Source: Caenorhabditis remanei
Taxonomy: Eukaryota; Nematoda; Chromadorea; Rhabditida; Rhabditidae
DNA: 64,000 nt
Reading direction: 5' to 3'
Assembly (NCBI RefSeq): GCF_010183535.1
Contig: NC_071332.1
Coordinates: forward strand, 22,010,001 to 22,074,000
Shown piece by piece: positions 29,234 to 40,300 of the stretch; positions within the stretch are counted from its first letter, which is position 1; the number at the start of each line of letters is the position of its first letter. A program made the translations under genes and the position numbers. The notes beneath the pieces were generated by a model. It had not been told where the DNA came from. It did no database searches and saw only the letters and a program-made list of their open reading frames with translations.

Positions 29234-31830
29234 TTATAGCAAAAAAGAGTGTCCCGGCTTCCTTCTCTCCTCCGTATTCAACCGATTCCCGATTGCTTCA
29301 TATAATCCTTTCGCCGTTCTCGTCGCCAACTTCGTCATATCATCGATCGATTCCATTTCCAGAAGACCACCACCGTGTTGTTTGACACATGTGATGTCGT
29401 ACTCATTGGCATCGTCGGATTCTGGAGTTGACTCGAGATTCTTAGCGACACCAATTAGTAGTTGAGATCGAATACAACATTCCTCTTCGGGCGAGCAGTC
29501 GACAAGGTTGGCGGTGCCAATTTTTGAGACTGTTAGGAGCATTGGGCAGCTGAAAAAAATTGATGTTTTTTCATTCAAATTTGATCGTTTTTAGCTCAAA
29601 TTTGTTCATTTTTCCCCATTTTTCTGTCTGTCTCTGCATTGGTTGGTCCAAATGTCTGCTATGTGCCTGTAATTCCATATGCCTGTTTTGTCCAGTCTGT
29701 GTGTGTGTTTGTGCGTCCAGATTTGAAAAATTGAGATTTTTGGATCAATTTTGAGCAATTTCAACCATTTTGGACAATTTTCATCCAATTTTCGAAGATT
29801 TTTCATTCAAAACTGATCGTTTTTAGCTCAAATTTGTTCATTTTTTCTCATTTTTATGTCTGTCTGTGCATCGGTTTGTCCAAATTTCTGCTATTTCCAT
29901 ATGTGTGTCTGTAATTCCAGATGTCTGCTTTGTCCAGTCTGTCTGTGTGTTTTTGCGTCTAGATAGGAAAAATTGAGATTTTTGCGGCTTGTTGGATCGA
30001 TTTTGAGCAATTTCAATCATTTTTGGACCATTTCCATACAATTTTCAATGATTTTTCATGCAAAATTGGTTATTATTGCTCTAATATGTCTGTCTGTCTA
30101 TCCAGATGCCCATCTGTGTGCCGGTACGTTTTCGTGTCTGTTCGTCCATATGTCTTTTCTACCGTAAAAATGCCGAATTTTCATGATGTTTCAGTGGAAA
30201 ATTGGGGTATTTAAATAGTTTTTCGTGTAAAAATACGTTTTTTTGGGGTTCTGTGTCATTTTTCTTCATTTTTCACCAATTTTTCTACACATCTGTCCTT
30301 CCTGGTTACCTAGTCACAATCAACTTCCACATCGCCACGGGAACCTCTTCATCTCTCACATCTCCTCCGATTCTCGGTCGTTTCAACACAATCGACACTT
30401 TTCCACCGTCATCTGGTGTCACATCGACTTCTGGTATCTCTAGATCACTCAACGCTCCAATGATAGCGAGACTACACGCGTCTGGAACACTTCCCGCCCA
30501 TTGTAATACTGAAATGTCCACGTGGATTTTCCAGCGATAACCGGCGGCCAGTTGAGTTTTCGATAGGTTTGGAATGATGTCAAGTGAGCGGGAGTAGGCG
30601 ACTTGAAAGGCTGCAGAGAGCTCTTCACCGTATTGATCACCTCCTTTTCCTGAAAAAAAATGAGAGGGTATGAAGAAAATCGACTGAAAATCGCTATTTT
30701 CAACTAATTTTCGGTTTTTTTTCAGAAAAAATATATTTTTTAGTCGAAAAATCGCGTTTTTCAACTATTTGTAGTCGAAAAATAGTTTTTTAAGTAAAAA
30801 ATCGTTATTTTAAACTATTTTTCGTTGATAAATCGATATTTCAACTATTTCTAGTCGAAAAATCACAATTTAAACTATTTTTGTCGGAAAATCGCAATTT
30901 TCGACTTTATTTAGTCGAAAAAGCCATTTTTTAGTCGGAAAATCGTTATTTTCAACTATTTTTAGTTAAAAAAACGAATTTTTAGTCAAAAATCTTTATT
31001 TTTAGTCAAGAAATCGTTTTTTAGTCGTAACATCGCTGTTTTAGTCGAAAAAAAGCGTTTTCAGTCGAAAAATCCCTTTTTTGTCTATTTTTGAAATTCT
31101 TTTTTGAAAAACCCAAAATTTCAGCTTGTCTATCTGAATTCCCATCAATCCAGATGTCCACATACCCGCGAATTGACTGCTAGCATTAGCCGAGAAATCC
31201 ACGTGGAAACTCATCGGCTGTTTCGGTTGCTTCTCAGCGATCGGGTCGTATGCTTCGAGTTCCAGCTTGATTCCAGCCTGAAATTCAAAAAATGCAGACT
31301 TATCACTAGCGCCAAAGTTCAAATTTCACATTTTTCACCATTTTTGAATTTCTTTGGCGAAATAGTCAAATTTTCGACTAACATTCAGAATTAGAAGAAA
31401 TTCTGAAAATTCATGTTCACATTTTCGGTGAAAAATTTTAAAAATTTCAAAAAAAAATTGGTTCATTCTTTGAAGCGGGGCCTTCACAAGTATGAATTCT
31501 TGTCTGTCTGTGTCTCCTGCGCATCCGGATATCCTCATAACCAAAAATCACTTTTTAAAGTTGAAAAATCGTGTTTTTAGTCGATTTTTGAAAAACCTAA
31601 ATTTCAGCTTTTCTGTCTGTGCATCCTCCTGTGCATCCGGATGTCCTCCTTACCAAAACATCAGTGGTCTGTCCCAATTGCACTCGACAACTTCCATTTG
31701 TTCCCGACAAGACGCCCCTCTCGAGAATCATCGGTCGAAAATCTGCACACGCACGTCCGTCATTCCGGATGTCCTGTTCGACGCCGTGGATTAGGAATAG
31801 CTTTTCGTCGTCGCTAATGTGTACTTCCAT
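29234..31830 (-). CDS. exos-7: Exosome complex subunit Rrp42/EXOSC7
   Basis: Four exons, 31654-31830, 31166-31277, 30310-30649 and 29234-29549, give 314 residues, close to the usual EXOSC7 length. The RNase PH-like fold is evident: DGRACADFRPMILERGVLSG, GSCRVQLGQTTDVLAGIKLE, then the second half with RWKIHVDISVLQWAGSVPDA and SLAIIGALSDLEIPEVDV, and SQLLIGVAKN near the end. Rrp42 is a catalytically inactive ring subunit of the RNA exosome (nuclear and cytoplasmic 3'-5' RNA decay). CCACAG directly precedes the ATG, a likely trans-splice acceptor. It is the third gene in the minus-strand row num-1, mrps-12, exos-7, with 0.65-kb gaps. Confidence 0.93.
29570..30080. repeat. Tandem duplication of ~250 bp in exos-7 intron 3
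   Basis: Two adjacent imperfect copies (about 29575-29825 and 29825-30075) share GTCTGTCTGTG, TTGTCCAGTCTGT, AAAAATTGAGATTTTT and ATTTTGAGCAATTTCAA in the same order. Confidence 0.7.
30655..31105. repeat. Periodic A-run/T-run intron sequence in exos-7
   Basis: About 450 bp of alternating T and A runs of 4-7 bases with 'AGTCG' spacers, for example TTTTTAGTCGAAAAATCG repeated many times. Runs recur roughly every 10 bp, the layout of the periodic A/T clusters (PATCs) known from Caenorhabditis germline genes. The spacing was judged by eye only. Confidence 0.5.
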
Positions 31831-32478
31831 CTGTGGAAAAATTAAAAAAGTTTGATGGAAAAGTAGAAATCACGTTTTTGGGTGGAAAAGGTGCGAAAAT
31901 TCGCAAGTGTGTCAGTGTGTCCAGATGTCCATGACAAGCAAAGGAAAAAAATGAGAGGGTTATTAAGGAAACTAAAATCGCTATTTTCAACTATTTTTCG
32001 TCAACATCGTATTTTAGTCGAAAAATCGCTTTTTTAGTCGAAAATCTTTTTTAGCCAAATTTTTACAAAAAAAAAGTAGACGAGAAATCACAATAATTCA
32101 CAATTACACGGAAAAATTGGAAATTTGTGCAAAATTAACCATTTTTACATCTTTCTGTGTGTCTGTGTATCCGGATATCCGACTAGGGGGCGTTTTCAGT
32201 GATTATATTCGGAATGTATGCCTGGGGCACCGTTGACGCGTTTTGCTAAAATGTTTGACCGTCTGTCTGTGTGTCTGTTTGTCCGAATGTCCACCAGAAT
32301 GTGAACAATAACAAAATGCAAATAACTAGGGTAAAACTACCCATAAATTGAAAAAAAAAGAAAAAGGTGAGCAACGATTAAAAAAAAGGTTTTATTTTCA
32401 TTATTTCCAACAAAACAAAACGAAAAACAGAGAGAAAAGAGCACTATGAATTAAAAAATCTACTATTATCGAAACTAT
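31831..32478. other. Gap between exos-7 and mrps-12
   Basis: AT-rich spacer with more TTTTTAGTCGAAAAATCG-like runs near 31990-32060 and three copies of a GTCTGTCTGTGTGTC...CCGGATGTCC-like motif (about 31905, 32155, 32260). No exon seen. The length is long for a tight operon gap. Confidence 0.45.
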
Positions 32479-33699
32479 TCATTTCCTGGCACCTCCCGCT
32501 GGCGCACAATCGAATTTTCCTCTCACAATGTTGGCTTTGACTGAGATAAGATCACGTCGGCGTCCTCCTTTTACCAGTACCTGGAAAATAAACGTTTTTG
32601 AGGATTTTCTGGCTGGAATGCGCATAAATGAGAGAAAAATTGCAACGATATGGCGAAAATCGACAGAAAATGAAATGTTTACAGTTTTTTAGTAAAAAGT
32701 TAGCAAAAAACCCAGAAAGGAGGGGCAAAACTCTGCGTTCTGGCTCAATTTTAACACGAAAAATGTCATTTTCAGTAGCTTTTCGCCCATTTTTGATGAA
32801 ATTATTCCAATTTTTATGTCAAAATATTCCAAATCACTCCAAATTCTCAATTACCTGTGAATGCTCCTGCAAATTGTGTCCAACATTCGGAATATACGCA
32901 CAAACTTCCGCTCCAGTCGACAATCTCACAATCGCACACTTTCGATTACCGGAATTCGGCTTTTTCGGGTGTCGAATGACAGTTTTCAGTACGATTCCTT
33001 TGAAATGACTGTATCCACTGATTGGCGACTTGTCCTTACTGCGAGCACGTCGTTTTGGTGGTCCGTTTCGGTAGTGGATGAACTGGAAATGGAAAATTTG
33101 GGATTTAGAGTGAAAATCCGGCAATATTCAACGAAAAGATAGCGAAAATTCGTCCGTAATTGCCATTTTCACTCTTTCATAAAATAAAATTCAGTTTTTT
33201 GACTGAAAATGTGATTAAAATGTGGATTTTCAGTCAGAAATCGATTTTGAGACTGGGAAACTCGATTTATGGTTAAAATTCCAGTTTTTACAAAAAAGAA
33301 CGGCGAAAACTCAATTTTTCAGTCGGAAAATATCATTATCATCTAAAAAACAGAGTCCTGTTCCATGTTTCACCTGCAAGAAATTATTCCGCCGGGAAAA
33401 TGAAAAAAAAATCTGCGATTTTAAAAAACATGGGCGAAAATTTCGAATTTCGTGAATTTGAAGGAAATCTCATGAAATTCAGCAAAAAAAGGCTTATTTT
33501 CACTCATTTTTATATACAAAATCCCGATTTTTGCATTTCTCACCTGCAAGAAATTATTCCGCCATGCCGGAAAACTCGTGGAAAACGTGGCGAATTGTGT
33601 GGTGATCGGAGTGGCTGGAACAATTTGAGTCGTCGCTCGAATCGAGTGGCTTATTGTACTCGATAACCCGGTTAGAAGTCCACCGAGACGCGAGAACAT
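32479..33699 (-). CDS. mrps-12: Mitochondrial ribosomal protein S12 (uS12m)
   Basis: Three exons, 33544-33699, 32855-33082 and 32479-32580, encode 161 residues. The N-terminal ~50 residues ([20 protein letters not shown]...) are Arg/Ser-rich without acids, a mitochondrial targeting presequence. The uS12 core is unmistakable: [60 protein letters not shown] and [18 protein letters not shown]. uS12 lies at the decoding centre of the small mitoribosomal subunit. TTTTCCAG directly abuts the ATG, a trans-splice acceptor. The first intron contains a 23-bp duplicate of the end of exon 1. Confidence 0.95.
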
Positions 33700-34342
33700 C
33701 TGGAAAATTATTTTTTCAAATAAATATAAAATTTTGAGCTTAAAATCGACGTAACGCCATGAATTCGGTCAACTTTATAGGTAAAACATGTCGAAAACGC
33801 CGATTTTTCATATAAAAACCTCGAAAACTACGTGTATTCAGCGCAAAATTGCTTTAAATTCTGAATTTTCTTTATTAAATAGCAAGAAATGCAAACGTGC
33901 TCTATTGGACTCTCTCCCAAATGCGCGCGCGTTCAAAAATATTTTTTCGGTCGAATATCTTATTTTTTGGTTTTCGAACCGAAGTAATCTAATTTCCGCA
34001 CAATAAAATTCAATAAAAAGCTAAAAAACACTTTATTAATGTACTTTTCTCTCTCAAGTAGCGGATTAAAAATGGGAAGGGCACATTGAAAAGAAACCAG
34101 TGGGGGAAAAAGAAAAAACGTGCAAAAACATACAATTTTAAATGAAACGAATAGCAAAATGACAAGAAAAAGGCTGGCCGGGGGGAATATTTTGTAATAA
34201 TTTTATCCTAATTACATGGGCGGGGCTAATATTATTATTATTATAGATTTAGGATAATTAGACTAGTATATATCAAAAATACACCGATTTTTTGCAAAAA
34301 ATGGGTCAAAAAGTGTCAAATTATTCATATTCAAATTAAAAA
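33700..34342. other. Gap between num-1 and mrps-12
   Basis: AT-rich 643-bp spacer with the num-1 3' flank; contains a short ATTATTATTATT run near 34230. No exon found. Confidence 0.45.
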
Positions 34343-37300
34343 TTAATTAGTATTGTTCACAGCTAATCTGCTCCATTGTACATCGAACGGGTCGACCGGT
34401 TTCGCAGGAATTTGTGACATTTGAATCGGATTCGGTGAGGAATTCCAGTTGATTCCAGCCGGCGAGTTTCGAGCCTGAAAAAAGGGGCGGGGCTTATCTA
34501 TATTATATGATTTCCAGTGAAAAACCGTACACTATTCTGTTGTTGATAAATCGACGGACTTCCATTCGACACCGCTTGTCTTACAGGCAATGGAGGCGGG
34601 GCGTGAGCAGGGGGCGGGCCAGATTTCGGGAGTGTCGAGTACGAGGAAGTGGGCGGAGTCGATACGGTAGTTCCAGATGACTGTGGTGACGTCGGTGACA
34701 TACTCATTGAGACTCGCAGCACGTCATCTAGCCATTCGTCTGCTTTCGAACGAGCGGTCGTTGGCGTGGATTCGCCCGATGAGGTGCTGATCAGTTTTAT
34801 GTCTGGAAAAAGGTTTTTTCTGATAAAAATCGTGTTTTTTCAGTCAAAAAATCGTGTTTCTCAGGAAGCCGGAAAACTGACTTTCCGCGCTTTGAGCAAT
34901 TTTTCTAAGTGAAAATCGATAAAATTTGAATTTTTGATGAATTTTTATGAGTTTTCAGCAAAAAAACTGGATTTTTACATGCTTCTCCTCAATTGTTTAA
35001 TGCAAAAATATAAATTTTGAGCCAAATCAATGGGAAATCGGCGAAAATCCAAATTCAACGAATCTAATGTCACTTTTGACGGTTTTTTCTCGATTTTCCT
35101 CAATCGTTAGGTCAAAAACACCGGGGAAATCGGTTTTTTAACGTTTAAATCCCTATTTTAATGCAGAAAAATGAGATTTTGAGTCAAAAATCGAAAATTC
35201 AGTTGAAATAGAAAATTGGTGAGTTCCGGGTCGTTTTCGACGTGTTTGTTGAGTTTTTTCAGAAAAAAAATCGTGTATTTTTGCAGAAAAAACTAATTTT
35301 CAGCTATATTTCAGCTTTTCTCACCTTCAAACTGCTTCTGTAGCTTATCCAACGGTCCCAAAGGGGCTGGTGGCTTCTGAGGCCAATTCGACACGAAATC
35401 TCCGTTTGCATGTATGTTATGAATGGGTGCCGGCACTCCTTTCCACAGTAGATCAATCCCATCGAGACCATTACTCGTGATTACTGTATCAGGTGCTGTG
35501 GGCGGGGCCGGAGCGATACCAAGACCCAGTGGATCCTCGTCTCCCTCATAGATTGGTTCGTTGTAGAGTTGGGTGCCGAATGACTGAAAAAATTTCAGTG
35601 AATTTTTCAAAAAAATGATGAATTTTGAAGGATTTTTGTGATATTAGCACAGCACGCTTCTTACAACCGCGATCTACCGAAACCCAATGCAATAGTGTGC
35701 GAAAATGAGAGACTCAGAGATAAAGAGACATTTCTCAAGGGCATTTCGGAGGAGCGCAGTTGTGAGAACGGTGTCGAGCTAATAGAATCTAGTTTTTATC
35801 GAATTTTTATTTTTACTGTGATTTTTTTTATTGGGTACTGTAGTTTTGGAGCTGGTTGATTCTTGGGTGAAAAAAATCAGAAATCAGGAAAATTTGAGCA
35901 TTTTCCGTCTGAAATTACCGGAAGTGGCTGAAAAATTAGACGTAAACTGACTAAAAACTGACTAAAAACGGCTCAAAAATGAAATATCAAGCTTTTGAGC
36001 TCTATTTTGTCCGAAAATCCCAATTCTCTGTCTCCAAAACTGTTGAAAAACAAAGATTTGATTTTCGGTAGTTTCTGATCAACACATTTGAAATTTTCAG
36101 CCAATTTCCGGTGATTTCAGACGGAAAATGCCCAAATGTTCCTGATTTTTGACTATTTTTTTTATTATTTCCAGTCATCCTACGCCTACCGGACAACTAT
36201 TCCGTCTCTCTCCGACCAGTTGTTCTGGAATTCTGTCTGGAAATCGAATCGGCTCAATTCTAGCATCAATACCATATCCATAGCCGACTTGTGTCGTGTT
36301 CACATCTACCCCGGCATTACGGAATTCATGGAACATCACCAGCCGTCTGAGTTCTGATTCAGAAGCTGTTTCCGGTCTGGAGGACGATGACATCAGACGA
36401 CGGAGCTCTACTTTCGCAGACTCATCCTTTTCAGATTCAGAATTGAGCCGAGAGAATGTTCCAGGAGCATTTACTGCTCCTTGAACGGAGGAATCCGCAA
36501 AACCATCATTCTCTGCTCCAGATCCAGAAGACGTCCACGTCGGAATCGATAGACTCGGATAGAACTCACACCGCCCATCTATGTAAGCAGCACGCTCGCA
36601 CGTGTGGGAATACGAGCGAAGGCGCGCTTGAGAGTGAGCCGCTTTCAGAGCTCTCACTTTCGAAGCCACGCCCCTTCGGGCTCGATGACTGACGTTATGG
36701 ACGACAGCGCGGACGTATTCAGTGTCGAGGAGGACCATGGGATGGGTAGAAAAGTAGAAAAATAGAAAAATGGGGAAAATTTGCGAGAATAATGAAACGA
36801 CTAGGGGTGTCACATATTATTATCACAACGGGAAACGGATTATGGAAATTTCCGTTTGATTTTTTCTATTTGATGACGTTGAGACTGGAATTCTAGTGTG
36901 TTTAGCATAATTTTTGAGCGCTATGAGGATGGTCATGAGGATTCTGGAGACACTAGAAGACGTCAGAAGAAATCGATGGATTCTGGAGACACTAGAAGAC
37001 GTAAAATGGATTCTGGAGACACTAAAAGACGTCAAATGGAATCGATGGATTCTGGAGAGACTTGAAGACGACAAAAAGTGTTTTCTACCTTTTTCTCTAT
37101 AACTCGCTGCTCTGAGCCACCAGTCGCTGGCGTTCTCAACGACAGATTCCGTTTGAATTGATCTGCGGAGGAGGGCATGTCAGGAGCACGAAGGGAGCCC
37201 TGAAACATAGAATATTAGGCTGGAAATCGCGGTTTTTGAAAGTCTTTGGAGACGCGGCTTTCAAACGATCTATAAAGTTGTCTATAGGTACTTTCGACTA

Positions 37301-40300
37301 CGGGGAGTTCATTTCTGCAGTCAAATCCGGCTAAATGTCTCTGCGAGCCGAGTTATAAGCTCTCAAACTTTTCATATGGTTAAGTTGTTTCACATGGAAT
37401 TCTAAGTCGAAAGTAACTATAGACAACTTTATAGATCGTTTGAGAGCCGCGTCACCAATGACTTCCCTTATCAGACAATCCCCCCTACCTGTCTCTGAAA
37501 AAGCGCTGGATTCCCACTAGGCCTTGGCTTGGATATCCTTCTAATCTCATCCATATGATTGGAAGCGGGCACTTCATTAATGATAACCGATTGAGGGTCC
37601 AAATAACGATCCTCAATTGATACATGTTTTCGGAATGATTGGTAGGCTAGGTTGGCACGTTGACCGGTGGCGGCAGCGGCGGCTGCGGAAGACGTGACAC
37701 CTCCAGAATTTCCAGAATTCAGTGACGACGAGGGACCTTCGATTCCACCGGATGCATCTCCCCAATTCGGGTGGAAGACGTCGGATGACGTGGCTTTTGG
37801 AGTGGATTCTGGTTGCGTTGGCGCCGCCGCACCCGTCGACTCCTCATCTCGTTTCTTTTTCTTTTCCAAACAGATTGAAAAGGCGCATCCGACTGCGTGA
37901 GAGAGCCGCTCCCCGGTTTCCTTCGTAGCCAGGAATCCATGACACATCCACCTTCGGGATGCTCCGTCTCTACAAATGTACGCGAATCCCTTTTCGGTTT
38001 GTCGATCCGGTGCACAGAACGAGACTTTTTCAATGGTTTGATCCACCTGGAATCAGAATTTTTAGCTTTTTCAGCTCAAAATTGAAATGATTGGCTCCAT
38101 TTCATACTTGCAAACCAGGGCCGGCACGTAACTTACTTAAAACACATTATTATGAGCTGAAAAATATACCAAAATGTAGATCTCAATGAGTTCTATATCT
38201 GTGACCTACTTCGGGCCAAACGGCAGACTGTTAATGCGCCACGGGTTGAGCTAGAAAGGCTTTTCAGGCCATTTTTGCGTTTATTGGCACTTGGTTGAGT
38301 CTGGCGCGCTTTTGACGCGTTTTTCAGATAAAAACCATCGGACTTCTAGAGAATCGTCGCGGACTCTCCTAGAATTTTCCGGCGGACCGAACTAGAAAGG
38401 TTTTTGGTAATTTTCGCGTTTTTTAAACCTTTTTTTTGTCCCGCGGTATACTAACGACAAGACAGCCGGCCCGTAGTAGGTCACAGGCATAGAACTCGCC
38501 GAGATCTACATTTTGCAATATTTTTCAGCCCATAACATTGCGTTTTAAGCGAGTTACGGCCTGTTTTGGTGGAAATGAACTATTTTATACCTACCAAAAG
38601 CCCCCGACTATTCCCTTGATCCACAACTCGCAATCCATCGCCAGACACATATAAAACCGCTTTCACCGGTTTCCTCCTCGTCGCTTTCAATGATTTCAAC
38701 GCTCCTTCACACACTGTCATTCCACGTGACTCGTATACTTCAACAGCGCCCAGATACTTCACGTTGAAGCAACATGTGCCGGAACGGACCGCCCCTTCGT
38801 CCGGTTGCCATTGTTCGGTTTTCGAACCGCCCGTTACCTGAAAAATTGGAGAAATTTGGGTTTTTGAGTGGGAAATTAAGGGTTTTTATAGCATTTTTAG
38901 TGGTAGCGTCGTCGTTTTCACTTAATGCGAGCCCATTCCACTTTATGTGGCTGCGGGTCAAAAAAATCTCATTTTTCGTGCTTTTTGCTGTACAACAACC
39001 GCAAATTTTAGTTGAAAACGCCATTTTTTAAGGAAATTAAGGATTTTCAAAGCCTTTTTTGATGGTAGCTTCGTCGTTTTCACCTAATGCGAGCCCATTC
39101 AAATTTAAGCGGCTAATAGGCTTTATTTCTCATTTTCGTGCTTTTTCTTGCTGAAAAATCGCCATTTTTGGTTATAAGCTCAAAATATGTCAAAACTTTC
39201 GAAAAAACTGGAATTTATGAGTAATTCAGCACCGAAATAACGTATTTTTGCATTTTCAAGAATATTTTCATTCATTTTTAATTACATCTGGGCTTAAATG
39301 TCTGTCATGACTGCGGTCTCGTCGCTTCTTCGGCAGCCGCAACGAGCGGCGCAGTCGGTCCATCCCTTTTGAGAAGATTGTGCTGAAAATTAATTAATTA
39401 TTAAATTAACGAGTTGTTTTTGATCATACGATTGATTATATTAATCGTTAAAAAATAAATAACTAGTCATAATATTTTTTTTGCGAAATTTTTCAAAAAT
39501 ATTAAAAAATAAAAGTTTCTAGGTGATTTTTTATAAATTTTTTAATGGATTTAGTGAAAAAATGCGATTTTTAAGATATTTGTTCAAAAAATCAATAAAT
39601 ATAGCCGAAAACCGAACAAATTAGTGATGAATTGCGGGGTCCATTAGTGATTTCATCAATAGAGCGTGTTTGCATTTTCGGAGAAGGAAGTGCATTTAAC
39701 GATGAGAAATTGTGATTTTTAGCAGAGAAATCTTGATTTTCGCAACTTCAGACTATGAAAAATGAATTTTTCAACAAATTTTGAACTATGAACATTGAAA
39801 AATTGGAAAAACTGTTGAGAAACAGTGTAAAAATGAAGAAAAGTGAAAGTTTTCGATAGATTCGCCCTCTAATTCGCTCCAATTACTCAATTTGTGTACC
39901 TTTTCTCATTCGGCAGTGGCATTGGAACAACAGCCGCATCGAACGACGGTTGTTGTTGAGAGACCAGCGAGTTTTGTATACTTTTCGTCTTCTTTTTGCG
40001 TCTGGAGATTCGCGATAGACCGCGGGTGAATATGTTTCCTTGTGTGGAGCTCATCTGGAGAAATTTAGAGTTATTAATTAAATTTTGCGGGAGAAAAATG
40101 AATAAAACTGAGGAAAGCGCAGAGAAATTTATTCAAATTTGAAGTTCGCGGTGGTTTTCTAGTACAGTACACTTTAAAGGCGCATGTCGAAAAGTGTAAC
40201 TTCGGGTCTCGTAACGATTTGTAGTTTAAGGTTTCTTTGGCCAAAAAGTGTCGAATTTGGCACTTTTTGCAATAAATTGTTTCAAAAATTAAAGTTTTGC

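Noticed and set aside
36823..37074. Ser-rich minus-strand frame (repeats of SRIHRF-like units)
   Set aside because: Produced by the minisatellite; periodic unit length keeps the frame open.
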